Of a stretch of 64,000 nucleotides of DNA, positions 1 to 8,807 are shown one piece after another; the first letter of the stretch is position 1; every line of letters begins with the position of its first letter. The notes beneath the pieces are model-generated. The model worked only from the letters and a program-made list of their open reading frames with translations. It was not told where the DNA came from and did no database searches. The translations under genes were made by a program, and so were the position numbers. The DNA is from Pseudochelatococcus lubricantis (lineage in GTDB: Bacteria; Pseudomonadota; Alphaproteobacteria; Rhizobiales; Beijerinckiaceae). The stretch spans positions 434,001 to 498,000 of the forward strand of contig NZ_JAASQI010000002.1 of NCBI RefSeq assembly GCF_011762225.1. The letters are read 5' to 3'.

Positions 1-641
1 GGATCGGGCGTCGAGAAATAGGGGATGTAGGCGAGCGGGATGCCGTAGAACTCGAGGCGTGCATCCTCGTAGTAGATCATCTGCTCGCTGTTGTCGTGGA
101 TGATGCGCGCCGCCTTCACCTGCCACAGGGGAGGGCGCGACGGGTCCTTCTTGCAGGCCTCGCAGGCCGTGTAGGTACCCTTGCTGAACGTCGTCGTCTC
201 GCCGTCGCTGCGCTCGGCGCGTGGTGCGGAGAAGCGCGTGTTATCCGAGGTCTCGACATGCAGCGAATCGATGAAGCCCGCGCGGAAATCGTCGGTCAGT
301 TCGAACCGGTCGCCGCTCGCGACCGTACCGTCGGTCTCGCGCAGTTGCGCGTTGCCCTGGGCCAGCACACGGCTGGTGTTGCGATCGTAGGTGACGCGGT
401 CCGCCTGCAGGCTGCGGCCCTGATAGTAGAGGCTGACGTTGCCGACGGCGGAAACGGTGTTTCGGTCGTTGTCGTAGACGATCTCGTTGGCGTCGACGAC
501 AAGGCGGTCGTTGTCCGAACGCGCGTTCGCGGCCGCGAAGCGTTCGTTCAGGGTTTGCTGGGCGTGCGCCACCGACACGGGCAGAACGGTTGCGCCGAGG
601 GCGGAGACGATCGCGATGCGGACGACTTTACCGAGGCTCAA
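1..641 (-). CDS. lptD: LPS-assembly outer-membrane protein LptD, N-terminal part (runs off the window)
   Basis: LptD is the outer-membrane barrel that inserts lipopolysaccharide into the outer leaflet with LptE. Only the first ~213 residues are present. The frame opens with a signal peptide (hydrophobic core VVRIAIVSALGATVLPVS, ending near AHAQ) and continues into an OstA/LptA-like beta-jellyroll: DRLVVDANEIVYDNDRN, then ALAQGNAQL-like repeats and a CEACKKDP cysteine pair, ending at EFYGIPLAYIPYFSTPDP. The start is taken as TTG at 641 because GCAGGAG lies about 6 nt upstream; an in-frame GTG 27 nt further up is possible. It follows lptG at 123 nt on the same strand, so lptF-lptG-lptD form one envelope-biogenesis cluster. 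The jellyroll architecture and neighbours make the call firm; the start codon is less certain. Confidence 0.9.
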   Translation of the reverse strand, partial: MSLGKVVRIAIVSALGATVLPVSVAHAQQTLNERFAAANARSDNDRLVVDANEIVYDNDRNTVSAVGNVSLYYQGRSLQADRVTYDRNTSRVLAQGNAQLRETDGTVASGDRFELTDDFRAGFIDSLHVETSDNTRFSAPRAERSDGETTTFSKGTYTACEACKKDPSRPPLWQVKAARIIHDNSEQMIYYEDARLEFYGIPLAYIPYFSTPD

Positions 642-764
642 ACGCGCACTCCTGCAACTGGGACACACAAATACACGAACGCTGCGACCGCATCCTGCCA
701 CATCTTCATGACGCAAGCCGGACTCCGGTAGCGCCCGATGATGTTTTTTCGACGGCCGCCGCTC

Positions 765-1850
765 TCAGCCGTCTTCCTGATACAGTAGCGCGAGGACGCC
801 CAGCAAGCTGCCGACGACCCCGGAAAACCATGCCGCTATGGTTGGCGAGAGGATCCCCGCGCCACCCAAATCCTGCATGATCTCCGTCACCACATAAAGC
901 ACGAAGCCTGCCGCGACGCCACCCAGAACGAGTTTCGCCACACCACCAAATCGAAAGAACCTTAAAGAAACGGAAGCGGCGACCAGAACCATCGCGACGA
1001 GCAGCAGCGGCCGCGCCAGCAGCACCTCGTATTGCAGGCGATAGGGCCGGGCATCGAGGCCGGCCTGCTCCGTCCGCTCGATGAGGCCGGGCAGGTCCCA
1101 GAAGGACACGGAACTGGCGTTGGTGAAGGACTGGCGGACCTGCGCCGGTGCCAGCGTCGTGGCGAGGAGATAGGTGTCGTAGGCCTGCGGCTCCTCGTCC
1201 AGCGTCATGACGCGGGCTTTCTCAAGCTCCCAGTGGCCGTCGTAGAGCTTGGCGCTCGCGGCCTCGATCCGCTCCTGAAAGCCGCCGTTCCCGTCGAACA
1301 GGAACACGGTCACGTTCATGAGAGTGGCGGTTTCGTCGATGGCCGAACTAGCCCGCAGAATCGCCTGCCCGTCGACGCTTTTCTGGCGAATCCAGATGTT
1401 TTCGCGGCCGGGCGCCGCCCCCTGCGAGAAGACGGTTGCCTCAAGCGTCGCGGCGCGCTGGCGCAGGCTGGCGGACAGCGGGTTGTACAACGTCACGGAC
1501 ACGACACCGAGTAGCAGGGCGACGATGACGGGCGGCTGCAGGAAGCCCCAGGCCGAGACGCCGACCGAGCGGGCGATGACGAGTTCGAGCCGCCGGCTCA
1601 GGTTGAGCAGGGTCGCGATGCTGCCGAAGAGCACGGCGAAGGGCAGCACCTCTTCCGTGACGGAGGGCGTGCGCAGGAACGACAGCCACGCCATGACATG
1701 CGCGGAGGCGCCCGGCGCCTCGCCGGCGCGGCGCATCAGCTCGACGAAATCGAGCGTATAGACGAGCACGAACACGGTGCCGAACACGGTGCCGATGGTG
1801 AGAAGGAAGCGCCGGCCGAAATAGCGCCCGAGCGTGGGACCGATCAACAT
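765..1850 (-). CDS. lptG: LPS export ABC transporter permease LptG
   Basis: LptG pairs with LptF as the inner-membrane permease of LptB2FG, which extracts lipopolysaccharide from the inner membrane. The 361-residue protein has the YjgP/YjgQ layout: two N-terminal membrane segments (LLTIGTVFGTVFVLVYTLDF and LPFAVLFGSIATLLNLSR), a third near residue 105, a periplasmic jellyroll domain of ~170 residues, and three C-terminal membrane segments. The ATG at 1850 starts MLIGPTLGRYFGRRF; longer in-frame extensions overlap lptF and are rejected. Only 2 nt separate it from the lptF stop, so the two are co-transcribed and probably translationally coupled. Assignment of G versus F rests on gene order and similarity to the family and is firm. 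Confidence 0.93.
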   Translation of the reverse strand: MLIGPTLGRYFGRRFLLTIGTVFGTVFVLVYTLDFVELMRRAGEAPGASAHVMAWLSFLRTPSVTEEVLPFAVLFGSIATLLNLSRRLELVIARSVGVSAWGFLQPPVIVALLLGVVSVTLYNPLSASLRQRAATLEATVFSQGAAPGRENIWIRQKSVDGQAILRASSAIDETATLMNVTVFLFDGNGGFQERIEAASAKLYDGHWELEKARVMTLDEEPQAYDTYLLATTLAPAQVRQSFTNASSVSFWDLPGLIERTEQAGLDARPYRLQYEVLLARPLLLVAMVLVAASVSLRFFRFGGVAKLVLGGVAAGFVLYVVTEIMQDLGGAGILSPTIAAWFSGVVGSLLGVLALLYQEDG

Positions 1851-1852
1851 GA

Positions 1853-3010
1853 TTATGCGCCTCCCGCCGCCGCTGCCGGCGTCGCTGCCCGGCGCCCGCG
1901 CAGAAACGCGCCCATGAGGCCGCGCACGCGCGCGCCTTCGAAGATGATGAGCAGCGCGATGAGGCTCGAAACGAGCGGCGCGCCGTAGATGCCCGCCACA
2001 GCCAGCGGCTCGCGCACCACGGCGCTGGAAGCGAAGAAGCCGAGAATGCGCACGAGCCCGACAGCCACCACCGCCGCCGCGATGGCCACGCCGCGCCCCT
2101 GCCGGGTGGTGCGTGCCTCGCCGAGCGCCGCGAAGGCGATCAGCAGGAAGGAGATGCAATAGAGCGGCGCGGAAAAGCGGTCGTGCAGCTCCGCGCGGAA
2201 GCGCCCTGTCTGGTACTTGTAAACGGGGTCCTCTGGATCGGGCGACAGCAGATAGGCGGTGGAGCGCTCGCGCGGGCGGTAGACCGTCTCTGCCTCGCTC
2301 GCGGCGAACACCGACAGGTTGAGCGCGTAGCGCTGGAAGGTGACGATGGCGGCGTCGCGGCTGCCCTTTTCCTGCTGCTGCACGGAACCGTTTTCAAGCA
2401 CGAGGAAGCTGTCGTTGCCGACGGTCACCGTCTGGCCGCGCTCGGCGATGTAGACCGCGATCTTCTCGGGGTTGCGCTCGTCCTGCATGAAGATGCCGAG
2501 CAGCGAGTCACCCGCCTTCTCACGGTAGTGGAAGGTGATGCCGGAATCGAGCGTCGTGAACTGCCCTTCCTTGACGATATTAGAGACGAAGTCCGCGCGA
2601 ATCTGGGTGATGAGGTCGCGCAGGGTGTTGAAACTCTGCGGCATCAGATAGAGCGTCATCGCGGCGACGATCATGAAGATCGCGGTTCCGAGCGCGGCGA
2701 AGGGGCGCAGCAGACGCGCCGGCGCGACGCCGGCCGCGCTCATCACGATCAGTTCCGAATCGCCGTTGAGCTTGTTCAGCGCGTAGATCGTGGCGATGAA
2801 CAGCGCGACGGGCGCGATGATGACCACGAGAGCCGGCAGCGACAACAGCGTCACCACCATGAAGATGCCGAGCGTCTGGCCCTGGCCGGTGACGAGATCG
2901 AGCTGGCGCAGGATCTGCGTGATCCAGATGACGAGCGTCAGCGCCAGAAAGCAGGCGACGAACGCCACCGTCACGTTGCGCAGAATGTAGCGTTCGATCA
3001 AAGTCATCAT
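1853..3010 (-). CDS. lptF: LPS export ABC transporter permease LptF
   Basis: LptF is the partner of LptG in the lipopolysaccharide extraction permease. The protein has 385 residues. It starts MMTLIERYILRNVTVAFVAC, has N-terminal membrane segments, the conserved NGDSELIVMSAAG stretch typical of YjgP proteins, a periplasmic domain and three C-terminal membrane segments. ATG codons stand at 3010 and 3007; no strong Shine-Dalgarno decides between them. It is the first gene of the minus-strand lptF-lptG-lptD cluster and is divergent from pepA, with a 273-nt shared intergenic region. This divergence from pepA-holC is a common alphaproteobacterial arrangement. Confidence 0.93.
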   Translation of the reverse strand: MMTLIERYILRNVTVAFVACFLALTLVIWITQILRQLDLVTGQGQTLGIFMVVTLLSLPALVVIIAPVALFIATIYALNKLNGDSELIVMSAAGVAPARLLRPFAALGTAIFMIVAAMTLYLMPQSFNTLRDLITQIRADFVSNIVKEGQFTTLDSGITFHYREKAGDSLLGIFMQDERNPEKIAVYIAERGQTVTVGNDSFLVLENGSVQQQEKGSRDAAIVTFQRYALNLSVFAASEAETVYRPRERSTAYLLSPDPEDPVYKYQTGRFRAELHDRFSAPLYCISFLLIAFAALGEARTTRQGRGVAIAAAVVAVGLVRILGFFASSAVVREPLAVAGIYGAPLVSSLIALLIIFEGARVRGLMGAFLRGRRAATPAAAAGGA

Positions 3011-3283
3011 ATTACCGTTGAACCGCGCGCGGAGGCGGCCTGAAAAGACGGGACACCGTTCCGGACGCACGACGAGCTTCGCGGACACCTCCGAACTAAT
3101 GCCTCCGGGCCCGTTCGGCAAGGTTGCACGCTGACGCGGCCATGACCCGGCGGAGCAGACGCCCGCGCCGCCGGCCGGGGAGGGCGACAATTCAGGGCAT
3201 TTCCGGATGCGGATGGTGACGGCTGCCTCCGAAAATGCTCTGATCGCGATACAATCAGATCGTGACGCTTCTGCGAGGATTTT

Positions 3284-4786
3284 ATGACCGGCCGTATCAA
3301 GGTTGAATTCAAGTCTCTGGAACGCCCTGAAGGGGGTGAGGTGGTGGTGTTCGCCGACGACGCGCTGTCCGTATCGGCCGCGGCCGCCGCGTGGCTCGGG
3401 GAAGCGGGGCTGGCGCTGGTGCAGCGCGCGGCACAGATCGAGAAATTCAAGGGCGCCGCGCGGTCCACGCTTGTGCTGGCCGCGCCGCAGGGTATCGCGG
3501 CCGACCGGCTCGTCGTCGTGGGCCTTGGCGCCGCGAAGGATATCCCCGCGACCGACTGGGCGCGCCTCGGCGGTGCGGTGCTCGGCAAGATCGCAGGTGC
3601 GCAGGCACACATCCTGTTCGACCTGCCGGGCGACTTTTCGCCCTCGCCGGAGGCCGCCGGCGACTTTTCGCTCGGCCTGCGGCTGCGTGCCTACCGCTTC
3701 GACCGCTACAAGACGAAGAAGAAGGAAGAAGACGAGCAGGAGGCGTCGCCTGCCGAGGTCGTGGTGCACCTCGCGGGGCCGGACGCCGCGCGGGCGGCCC
3801 GCAAGGCGGCGAAGGCCGTCGCCGAGGGCGTCTGCCTCGCGCGCGATCTCGTGAACGAGCCGGCCAACGTGCTCTATCCGGAAGAGTTCGCGCGCCGCGC
3901 GGGCGAACTGGCGAAGCTCGATGTCGCAGTCGAGGTTCTCGGCGAGAAGGAACTGAAGGCGCTCGGCTTCGGCGCACTGGTCGCCGTGGGACAGGGCTCG
4001 CGCGCCGAAAGTCAGGTGGTGGTGCTGCGCTGGAATGGCGCCGGCGCGGATGAGAAGCCCGTCGCCTTCGTCGGCAAGGGCGTGACCTTCGACACCGGCG
4101 GCATCTCCATCAAGCCGGCCGCCAACATGGAGGACATGAAGGGCGACATGGCAGGCGCGGCGGCCGTGATCGGCCTCATCCATGCGCTCGCCACCCGTAA
4201 GGCGAAGGTGAACGCCGTCGGCGTCGTCGGCCTCGTCGAGAACATGCCGGACGGCAAGGCGCAGCGGCCTGGCGACATCGTCACCTCGCTGTCGGGCCAG
4301 ACCATCGAGGTCATCAACACGGACGCCGAGGGGCGCCTCGTGCTCGCCGACGTGCTCTGGTACACGCAGGCGCGCTTCCAGCCGCAATTCATCGTCAATC
4401 TCGCCACGCTCACGGGCGCCATCATCGTCGCGCTCGGGCAGGAGAACGCGGGCCTGTTCTCGAACAGCGACGAGCTGGCCGCGCGCCTCGGCGAGGCGGG
4501 CAAGGCGACGGGCGAGACTGTGTGGCGGCTCCCGCTGCAGCCCGAATACGACAAGCTGATCGATTCGAAGGTCGCGGACGTGAAAAACACCGGCGGGCGC
4601 AATGCCGGCTCCATCACGGCGGCTCAGTTTCTGAAGCGATTCGTCAACGACGCGCCGTGGGCGCATCTCGACATCGCCGGCACCGGCATGGCCGCGAAGC
4701 AGACCGACACCAACCGGTCCTGGGGATCGGGCTGGGGTGTGCGGCTGCTCGATCGGCTGGTGCGGGACCATTACGAGGCCCGATGA
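3284..4786 (+). CDS. pepA: Leucyl (cytosol) aminopeptidase, M17 family
   Basis: A di-metal exopeptidase that removes N-terminal amino acids in the cytoplasm; some homologues also bind DNA in site-specific recombination. At 500 residues it has the usual M17 length, with an N-terminal macro-like domain and a C-terminal catalytic domain. Catalytic signatures are [10 protein letters not shown] at ~264-273, a following lysine in ISIKP, and the diagnostic NTDAEGRL at ~345-352, which carries metal ligands and the catalytic arginine. The ATG at 3284 starts [13 protein letters not shown]. Its TGA overlaps the holC ATG (ATGA), a common arrangement linking pepA and holC. Confidence 0.95.
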   Translation: MTGRIKVEFKSLERPEGGEVVVFADDALSVSAAAAAWLGEAGLALVQRAAQIEKFKGAARSTLVLAAPQGIAADRLVVVGLGAAKDIPATDWARLGGAVLGKIAGAQAHILFDLPGDFSPSPEAAGDFSLGLRLRAYRFDRYKTKKKEEDEQEASPAEVVVHLAGPDAARAARKAAKAVAEGVCLARDLVNEPANVLYPEEFARRAGELAKLDVAVEVLGEKELKALGFGALVAVGQGSRAESQVVVLRWNGAGADEKPVAFVGKGVTFDTGGISIKPAANMEDMKGDMAGAAAVIGLIHALATRKAKVNAVGVVGLVENMPDGKAQRPGDIVTSLSGQTIEVINTDAEGRLVLADVLWYTQARFQPQFIVNLATLTGAIIVALGQENAGLFSNSDELAARLGEAGKATGETVWRLPLQPEYDKLIDSKVADVKNTGGRNAGSITAAQFLKRFVNDAPWAHLDIAGTGMAAKQTDTNRSWGSGWGVRLLDRLVRDHYEAR

Positions 4787-5235
4787 CCGACATCCTGTTC
4801 TATCATCTGCAACGCCAGCCGCTCGAAGCGGTGCTGCCGACGCTCGTCGAAAAGAGCCTCGCGCGCGGCTGGCGGGTGGCCATCGAGGTGCCGGATGCCG
4901 AACGGCTCACGGCGCTCGACGACCATCTGTGGATCTGGCGCGACGACAGCTTCCTGCCGCACGGCACCGACCAGGCCGCCGATTGCGCGGACGAGCCGGT
5001 GCTGCTGACGCGCCAGCACGCCAACCTGAACCGCGCCGACGTGCGCTTCCTGGTCGATGGCGCGGGGATCGCCGACGACGCCGGGAGCTATGCGCGCATC
5101 GTGCTGATGTTCGACGGCAATGACGATGCGGCGCTTGCCCGCGCACGGGACGAGTGGCGCAAGGTGCGCGCCATGGGCTTTGCCGCGACCTACTGGCAGC
5201 AGGACGAGGCCGGCCGGTGGATCAGGAAGGGTTAG
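4783..5235 (+). CDS. holC: DNA polymerase III chi subunit
   Basis: Chi is an accessory subunit of the clamp-loader complex; with psi it links the DNA polymerase III holoenzyme to SSB. The 150-residue product has the family signature start [26 protein letters not shown], the [11 protein letters not shown] segment followed by PVLLT, and a C-terminal [10 protein letters not shown]. It overlaps the end of pepA by 4 nt (ATGA), implying translational coupling. A shorter-range extension upstream inside pepA is only a shadow. Recognition rests on sequence pattern and the conserved pepA-holC linkage. Confidence 0.93.
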   Translation: MTDILFYHLQRQPLEAVLPTLVEKSLARGWRVAIEVPDAERLTALDDHLWIWRDDSFLPHGTDQAADCADEPVLLTRQHANLNRADVRFLVDGAGIADDAGSYARIVLMFDGNDDAALARARDEWRKVRAMGFAATYWQQDEAGRWIRKG

Positions 5236-5254
5236 GATCAGGAAAGGGTTGCCG

Positions 5255-6781
5255 ATGACGTTGCGCCTTCTGTCCGTTGCCGCTCTGGCCGCGCTGGTGA
5301 TGGCCGCGCCTGCTTCCGCGCCGATGGCGCAGCAGCCCCGGCAGCAGGAGCAGAGACGCCCGCCCGGCGACGATGCGCTGCGCTTGCCCGCGCGCGTCAC
5401 CGTCAGCCAGTCGGCGGCGATCGGCGGGGAGCGGCGCGACTATCAGGTGACGGCGGGCAGCATCGTGCTGCGCAACGAGGCGGGCGAGCCGCAGGCGGAA
5501 GTCGGCTTCGTCGCCTACACCATCGAACGGCAGCCGGCGCAGGAACGCCCGGTGACGTTCGCCTTCAACGGCGGGCCGGGCGCGGCCTCCGCCTATCTGA
5601 ACTTCGGCGCGCTGGGGCCGAAGCGGCTGTCGTTCGGCAACACGGGGGAGGGGCCCTCCGCGCCGCCGGTGCTGGTCGACAACCCCCAGACATGGCTCGA
5701 TTTCACCGATCTGGTGTTCATCGACCCGGTCGGCACCGGCTACAGCCGCTTCGTCAACGACAGCGCGGAACTGAAGCGGTCGCTGTGGTCGGTCGACGGC
5801 GATATCAGCGCGCTCGCCAACGTCGTCCGCCGCTATCTGACCGAACACGACCGGATGACGTCGCCGAAGTTTCTGGTGGGCGAGAGCTACGGCGGTTTCC
5901 GCGTGCCCAAGCTCGCCCGCCGCCTGCAGACGCACGAGGGAGTCGGCATCTCCGGCATCGTGATGATCTCGCCCGTGCTCGACTTCCAGACGCAGGGAGG
6001 CGGCGATGGCGCCCCGCTCGCCTTTGCCGCCCGGCTGCCGTCGCTGGCCGCGCTGCACCGCGAGCTGAAGGGCGAGCCCTTCACGCGCGAGGCGCTGGCG
6101 GCGGTGGAGGGCTATGCGCGCGGCGACTATGTGGTCGATCTGCTGCGCGGCCCGCGCGATGCCGCGGCGGTGGCGCGAATCGTGGATCGGGTGACGCAGT
6201 TCACCGGGCTCGACCGCAGCTTTGTGGAGCGCCGCGCCGGGCGGCTCGACATCGTCGACATCGTGCGCGAACTCGGGCGCGGCAGCGAATCCGTGGCGAG
6301 CCTCTACGATGGGCTGGTCCTCGGCCTCGATCCCGTGCCCTACGATCCGTCCTCGGATCTGGAGGATCCGATTCTCGATGCCGGCATCGCGTCCCTCACC
6401 AGCGCGGCTGTGGATTTCCTGAACCGCACCGTGGGCTGGCGCGTGGATACGCCCTACCGGCTGCTGAGCCGCGAGGTGTCAGCGAACTGGAACTGGGGCG
6501 CCACGCGCAGCCGCCAGCCGGAGGCGGTCGACGACCTGCGCAGCGCTCTCGCGCTCGATCCCCGTCTCGGCGCGCTCGTGGTGCATGGCGCGACCGATCT
6601 GGTCACGCCCTATTTCGACAGCCAGCTCGCGCTCGACCGCCTGGCGGCGCTCGGCGCGCGGGACGCTGCCAAAGGCCGCGTGGCGCTGGAGGTTTTGAAG
6701 GGCGGGCACATGTTCTACGCCCACGACGAATCGCGGGCGGCGCTCCGTGAGGCCGCCCGCAGGCTCTACGCACCGAACTGA
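5255..6781 (+). CDS. Secreted serine carboxypeptidase, S10 family
   Basis: An alpha/beta-hydrolase carboxypeptidase predicted to act in the periplasm or outside the cell. The 508-residue product begins with a signal peptide (MTLRLLSVAALAALVMAAP, cleavage near PMAQQ). S10 features are FAFNGGPGAASAY (oxyanion region), FIDPVGTGYS, the nucleophile motif GESYGG at 209-214 with Ser211, an aspartate-containing LVVHGATDLVTPY, and the histidine motif GGHMFY near the C terminus. It lies 19 nt after holC, so co-transcription is likely, though the function is unrelated. S10 enzymes are much less common in bacteria than in eukaryotes but are recurrent in Hyphomicrobiales. Substrate is unknown. The ATG at 5255 is chosen because it starts the signal peptide. 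Confidence 0.87.
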   Translation: MTLRLLSVAALAALVMAAPASAPMAQQPRQQEQRRPPGDDALRLPARVTVSQSAAIGGERRDYQVTAGSIVLRNEAGEPQAEVGFVAYTIERQPAQERPVTFAFNGGPGAASAYLNFGALGPKRLSFGNTGEGPSAPPVLVDNPQTWLDFTDLVFIDPVGTGYSRFVNDSAELKRSLWSVDGDISALANVVRRYLTEHDRMTSPKFLVGESYGGFRVPKLARRLQTHEGVGISGIVMISPVLDFQTQGGGDGAPLAFAARLPSLAALHRELKGEPFTREALAAVEGYARGDYVVDLLRGPRDAAAVARIVDRVTQFTGLDRSFVERRAGRLDIVDIVRELGRGSESVASLYDGLVLGLDPVPYDPSSDLEDPILDAGIASLTSAAVDFLNRTVGWRVDTPYRLLSREVSANWNWGATRSRQPEAVDDLRSALALDPRLGALVVHGATDLVTPYFDSQLALDRLAALGARDAAKGRVALEVLKGGHMFYAHDESRAALREAARRLYAPN

Positions 6782-6787
6782 CGGGCG

Positions 6788-6907
6788 TTATATCAACGCT
6801 CCCGGCCCTCGACCGCTCGCGCGTGGGTTCTGCTCAAGCGTCGTATGGGCTTAAGCGCTCCTCGACAGGTCATGCCCATCGAGGGCAAGTCATGCCCATC
6901 GAGGGAT
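6788..6907. repeat. Intergenic repeat element with tandem TCATGCCCATCGAGGG
   Basis: The convergent gap between the S10 peptidase and the PRC-barrel gene holds two direct copies of TCATGCCCATCGAGGG (about 6870-6905). They are preceded by a segment, ACGCTCCCGG...CGACCGCTCGC...TGGGTTCTGCTCA (6796-6841), that matches the reverse complement of 41170-41208. The short sequence ATATCAACGC at its left end recurs near 56768. This looks like a dispersed intergenic repeat family; no coding potential is seen. Confidence 0.6.
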
Positions 6908-6911
6908 GGTG

Positions 6912-7277
6912 TTACATCCAGTACGGCCCGATGCCGTAATAGTCGTGCACGCGCTTCTCGTAGTCGCGGTCGCCCCATTGGGGTGCCTCGTTCTCACCGA
7001 AGCGCGGACCGCCTTCCAGTTGCTCGCGCGTCAGATGCACGACGTATCCGCCCTGCTGCGGATCGTAGGTCAGCGCGGACCAAGGCAAGGGATGGTAGTC
7101 CGAGCCGAGCCCCAGAAAGCCGCCGAACGACATCACCGCATAGGCGACGCGGCCGGTCTTCTTGTCGATCATGATGTCGTGGATGGCGCCGAGGTTCTCG
7201 CCCTCGGCGTTGTAAACGGACGTGCCGGATACCTTGTCCGCGCCGATCAGCGTGCCGGTTTCATCGAGATGAGCCAT
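6912..7277 (-). CDS. PRC-barrel domain protein
   Basis: A small 121-residue cytoplasmic protein made almost entirely of one PRC-barrel domain: VSGTSVYNAEGENLGAIHD then DKKTGRVAYAVMSFGGFLG and YHPLPWSALTYD. The domain is known from RimM, photosynthetic reaction centre H subunits and many stand-alone Hyphomicrobiales proteins of unknown role, often stress-associated. The C-terminal tail is rich in aromatic and charged residues (DYEKRVHDYYGIGPYWM). The start at 7277 has GGAGG about 6 nt upstream. It is 65 nt downstream of tyrS on the same strand and could be read from it. The precise function is unknown. Confidence 0.85.
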   Translation of the reverse strand: MAHLDETGTLIGADKVSGTSVYNAEGENLGAIHDIMIDKKTGRVAYAVMSFGGFLGLGSDYHPLPWSALTYDPQQGGYVVHLTREQLEGGPRFGENEAPQWGDRDYEKRVHDYYGIGPYWM

Positions 7278-7342
7278 TATTCCCTCCTGTTGTCATGGAT
7301 GTTCATGTAACGGGGAAGGAGCTGATCGGGTTCCGAATTATT

Positions 7343-8602
7343 TTACGCTATCTTCAGAAGAATATGCTTCTTCTTGCCAAGAGAAAGCTTGATCGCGCCA
7401 TCGGCAGCGAGGTCCGACAACGTCAGCTTTGCCTTTTCGTCCGTGACGGTGACATCGTTCACCTTGAGGCCACCGCCCTTGATCTGCCGCCGCGCCTCGC
7501 TGGTGGAAGCGACGAGGCCGGCATGTTCCGGGCCGAAGGCGGAAAGCACGCCGAGGCCTTCCTCCAGCAGCCCGCGCGCGATGGCGTGGCTCGGCAGGTC
7601 CTGTGCCAGCGCGCCTTCCTCGAACGTCTTGCGCGCGGTCTCGGCCGCGGCCTCCGCTGCCTCGCGCCCATGCACCATGGCCGTGACCTCGGTGGCGAGG
7701 ATCTTCTTGGCCTCGTTACGCTCGGCGCCTTCCAGCGCTTCGAGGCGCGCGACCTCGCCGAGCGGCAGGTCCGTGAAGATGCGCAGGAAGCGGCCGACGT
7801 CGGCGTCTTCCGTGTTGCGCCAGTATTGCCACATCTCGTAGGCCGACAGCATGTCCTCGTTGAGCCACACCGCGCCGCCCAGCGACTTGCCCATCTTGGC
7901 GCCGGAGGCGGTGGTGAGCAGCGGCGAGGTGAGGGCGTAGAGCTGCATGTTGTCGATGCGCCGGCCGAGTTCCATGCCGTTGATGATGTTGCCCCACTGG
8001 TCGGAGCCGCCCATCTGCAGGCGGCAGCCGTAGCGCCGCGACAGCTCCAGGAAGTCGTAGGCCTGCAGGATCATGTAGTTGAATTCGAGGAACGACAGCG
8101 ACTGGTCGCGGTCGAGGCGCGACTTCACCGATTCGAAGGTCAGCATGCGGTTGACGGAGAAGTGCCGGCCGATATCCCGCAGGAACGGAATGTACTTCAG
8201 CTCGTCCAGCCATTCCGCGTTGTCGGCCATGACGGCGTCGGTGGCGCCGTCGCCGAAGGTCAGGAAGCGCGAGAAGACCTTCTTGATGCTGGCCTTGTTG
8301 GCCTCGATCCGCGCGTCGTCCAGCAGCGGGCGCGCCTCGTCGCGGAAGGAGGGGTCGCCGATGCGCGTGGTGCCGCCGCCCATCAGGACGATCGGCTTGT
8401 GGCCCGTCTGCTGGAGGCGGCGCAGCATCATGATGTTGGTCATGTGGCCGACGTGCAGGCTCGGCGCCGTCAGGTCGTAGCCCACGTAAGCCGTGATCTT
8501 CCCCGCGAGCGCCAGGGCATCGAGACCTTCGGCGTCGGAAATCTGGTGGATGAGACCGCGCTCGTCGAGCGCACGGAGGAAGTCGGAACGGAAGGCTGTC
8601 AT
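7343..8602 (-). CDS. tyrS: Tyrosyl-tRNA synthetase
   Basis: Charges tRNA-Tyr with tyrosine; a matching tRNA-Tyr gene lies at 13055-13139. The 419-residue protein has a class I Rossmann fold with HVGH at residues 50-53 (HIGH equivalent), a KMGKS loop near residue 236 (KMSKS equivalent), and a C-terminal S4 RNA-binding domain ([20 protein letters not shown]). The start is ATG at 8602 ([20 protein letters not shown]); an 18-residue upstream extension lacks conservation features. It is transcribed away from anmK, leaving a shared 205-nt upstream region. Confidence 0.96.
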   Translation of the reverse strand: MTAFRSDFLRALDERGLIHQISDAEGLDALALAGKITAYVGYDLTAPSLHVGHMTNIMMLRRLQQTGHKPIVLMGGGTTRIGDPSFRDEARPLLDDARIEANKASIKKVFSRFLTFGDGATDAVMADNAEWLDELKYIPFLRDIGRHFSVNRMLTFESVKSRLDRDQSLSFLEFNYMILQAYDFLELSRRYGCRLQMGGSDQWGNIINGMELGRRIDNMQLYALTSPLLTTASGAKMGKSLGGAVWLNEDMLSAYEMWQYWRNTEDADVGRFLRIFTDLPLGEVARLEALEGAERNEAKKILATEVTAMVHGREAAEAAAETARKTFEEGALAQDLPSHAIARGLLEEGLGVLSAFGPEHAGLVASTSEARRQIKGGGLKVNDVTVTDEKAKLTLSDLAADGAIKLSLGKKKHILLKIA

Positions 8603-8807
8603 CGATCTTTCGGCTTTGCGGTGGAAAATCAGCGCTGGCGCGGCTTTGGCGCACACAGCTTGAGCGCATGCACCGGTCTATATCAGGTCGGGCGTGGTTT
8701 GGGAATCGCGCTATCGGGGCGGGCGTGCGCCGAAATGCTGGCCTGTGGCGGTAGAGATGTTTTAATGGAAAGGTGCCGTGATGGGGCGGCGCCAGCTGGA
8801 GATCGTC

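Noticed and set aside
6868-6906. TCATGCCCATCGAGGG tandem copies considered as a CRISPR array
   Set aside because: Only two copies, with a spacer of about 4 nt; repeats of this type are dispersed elsewhere in the window.
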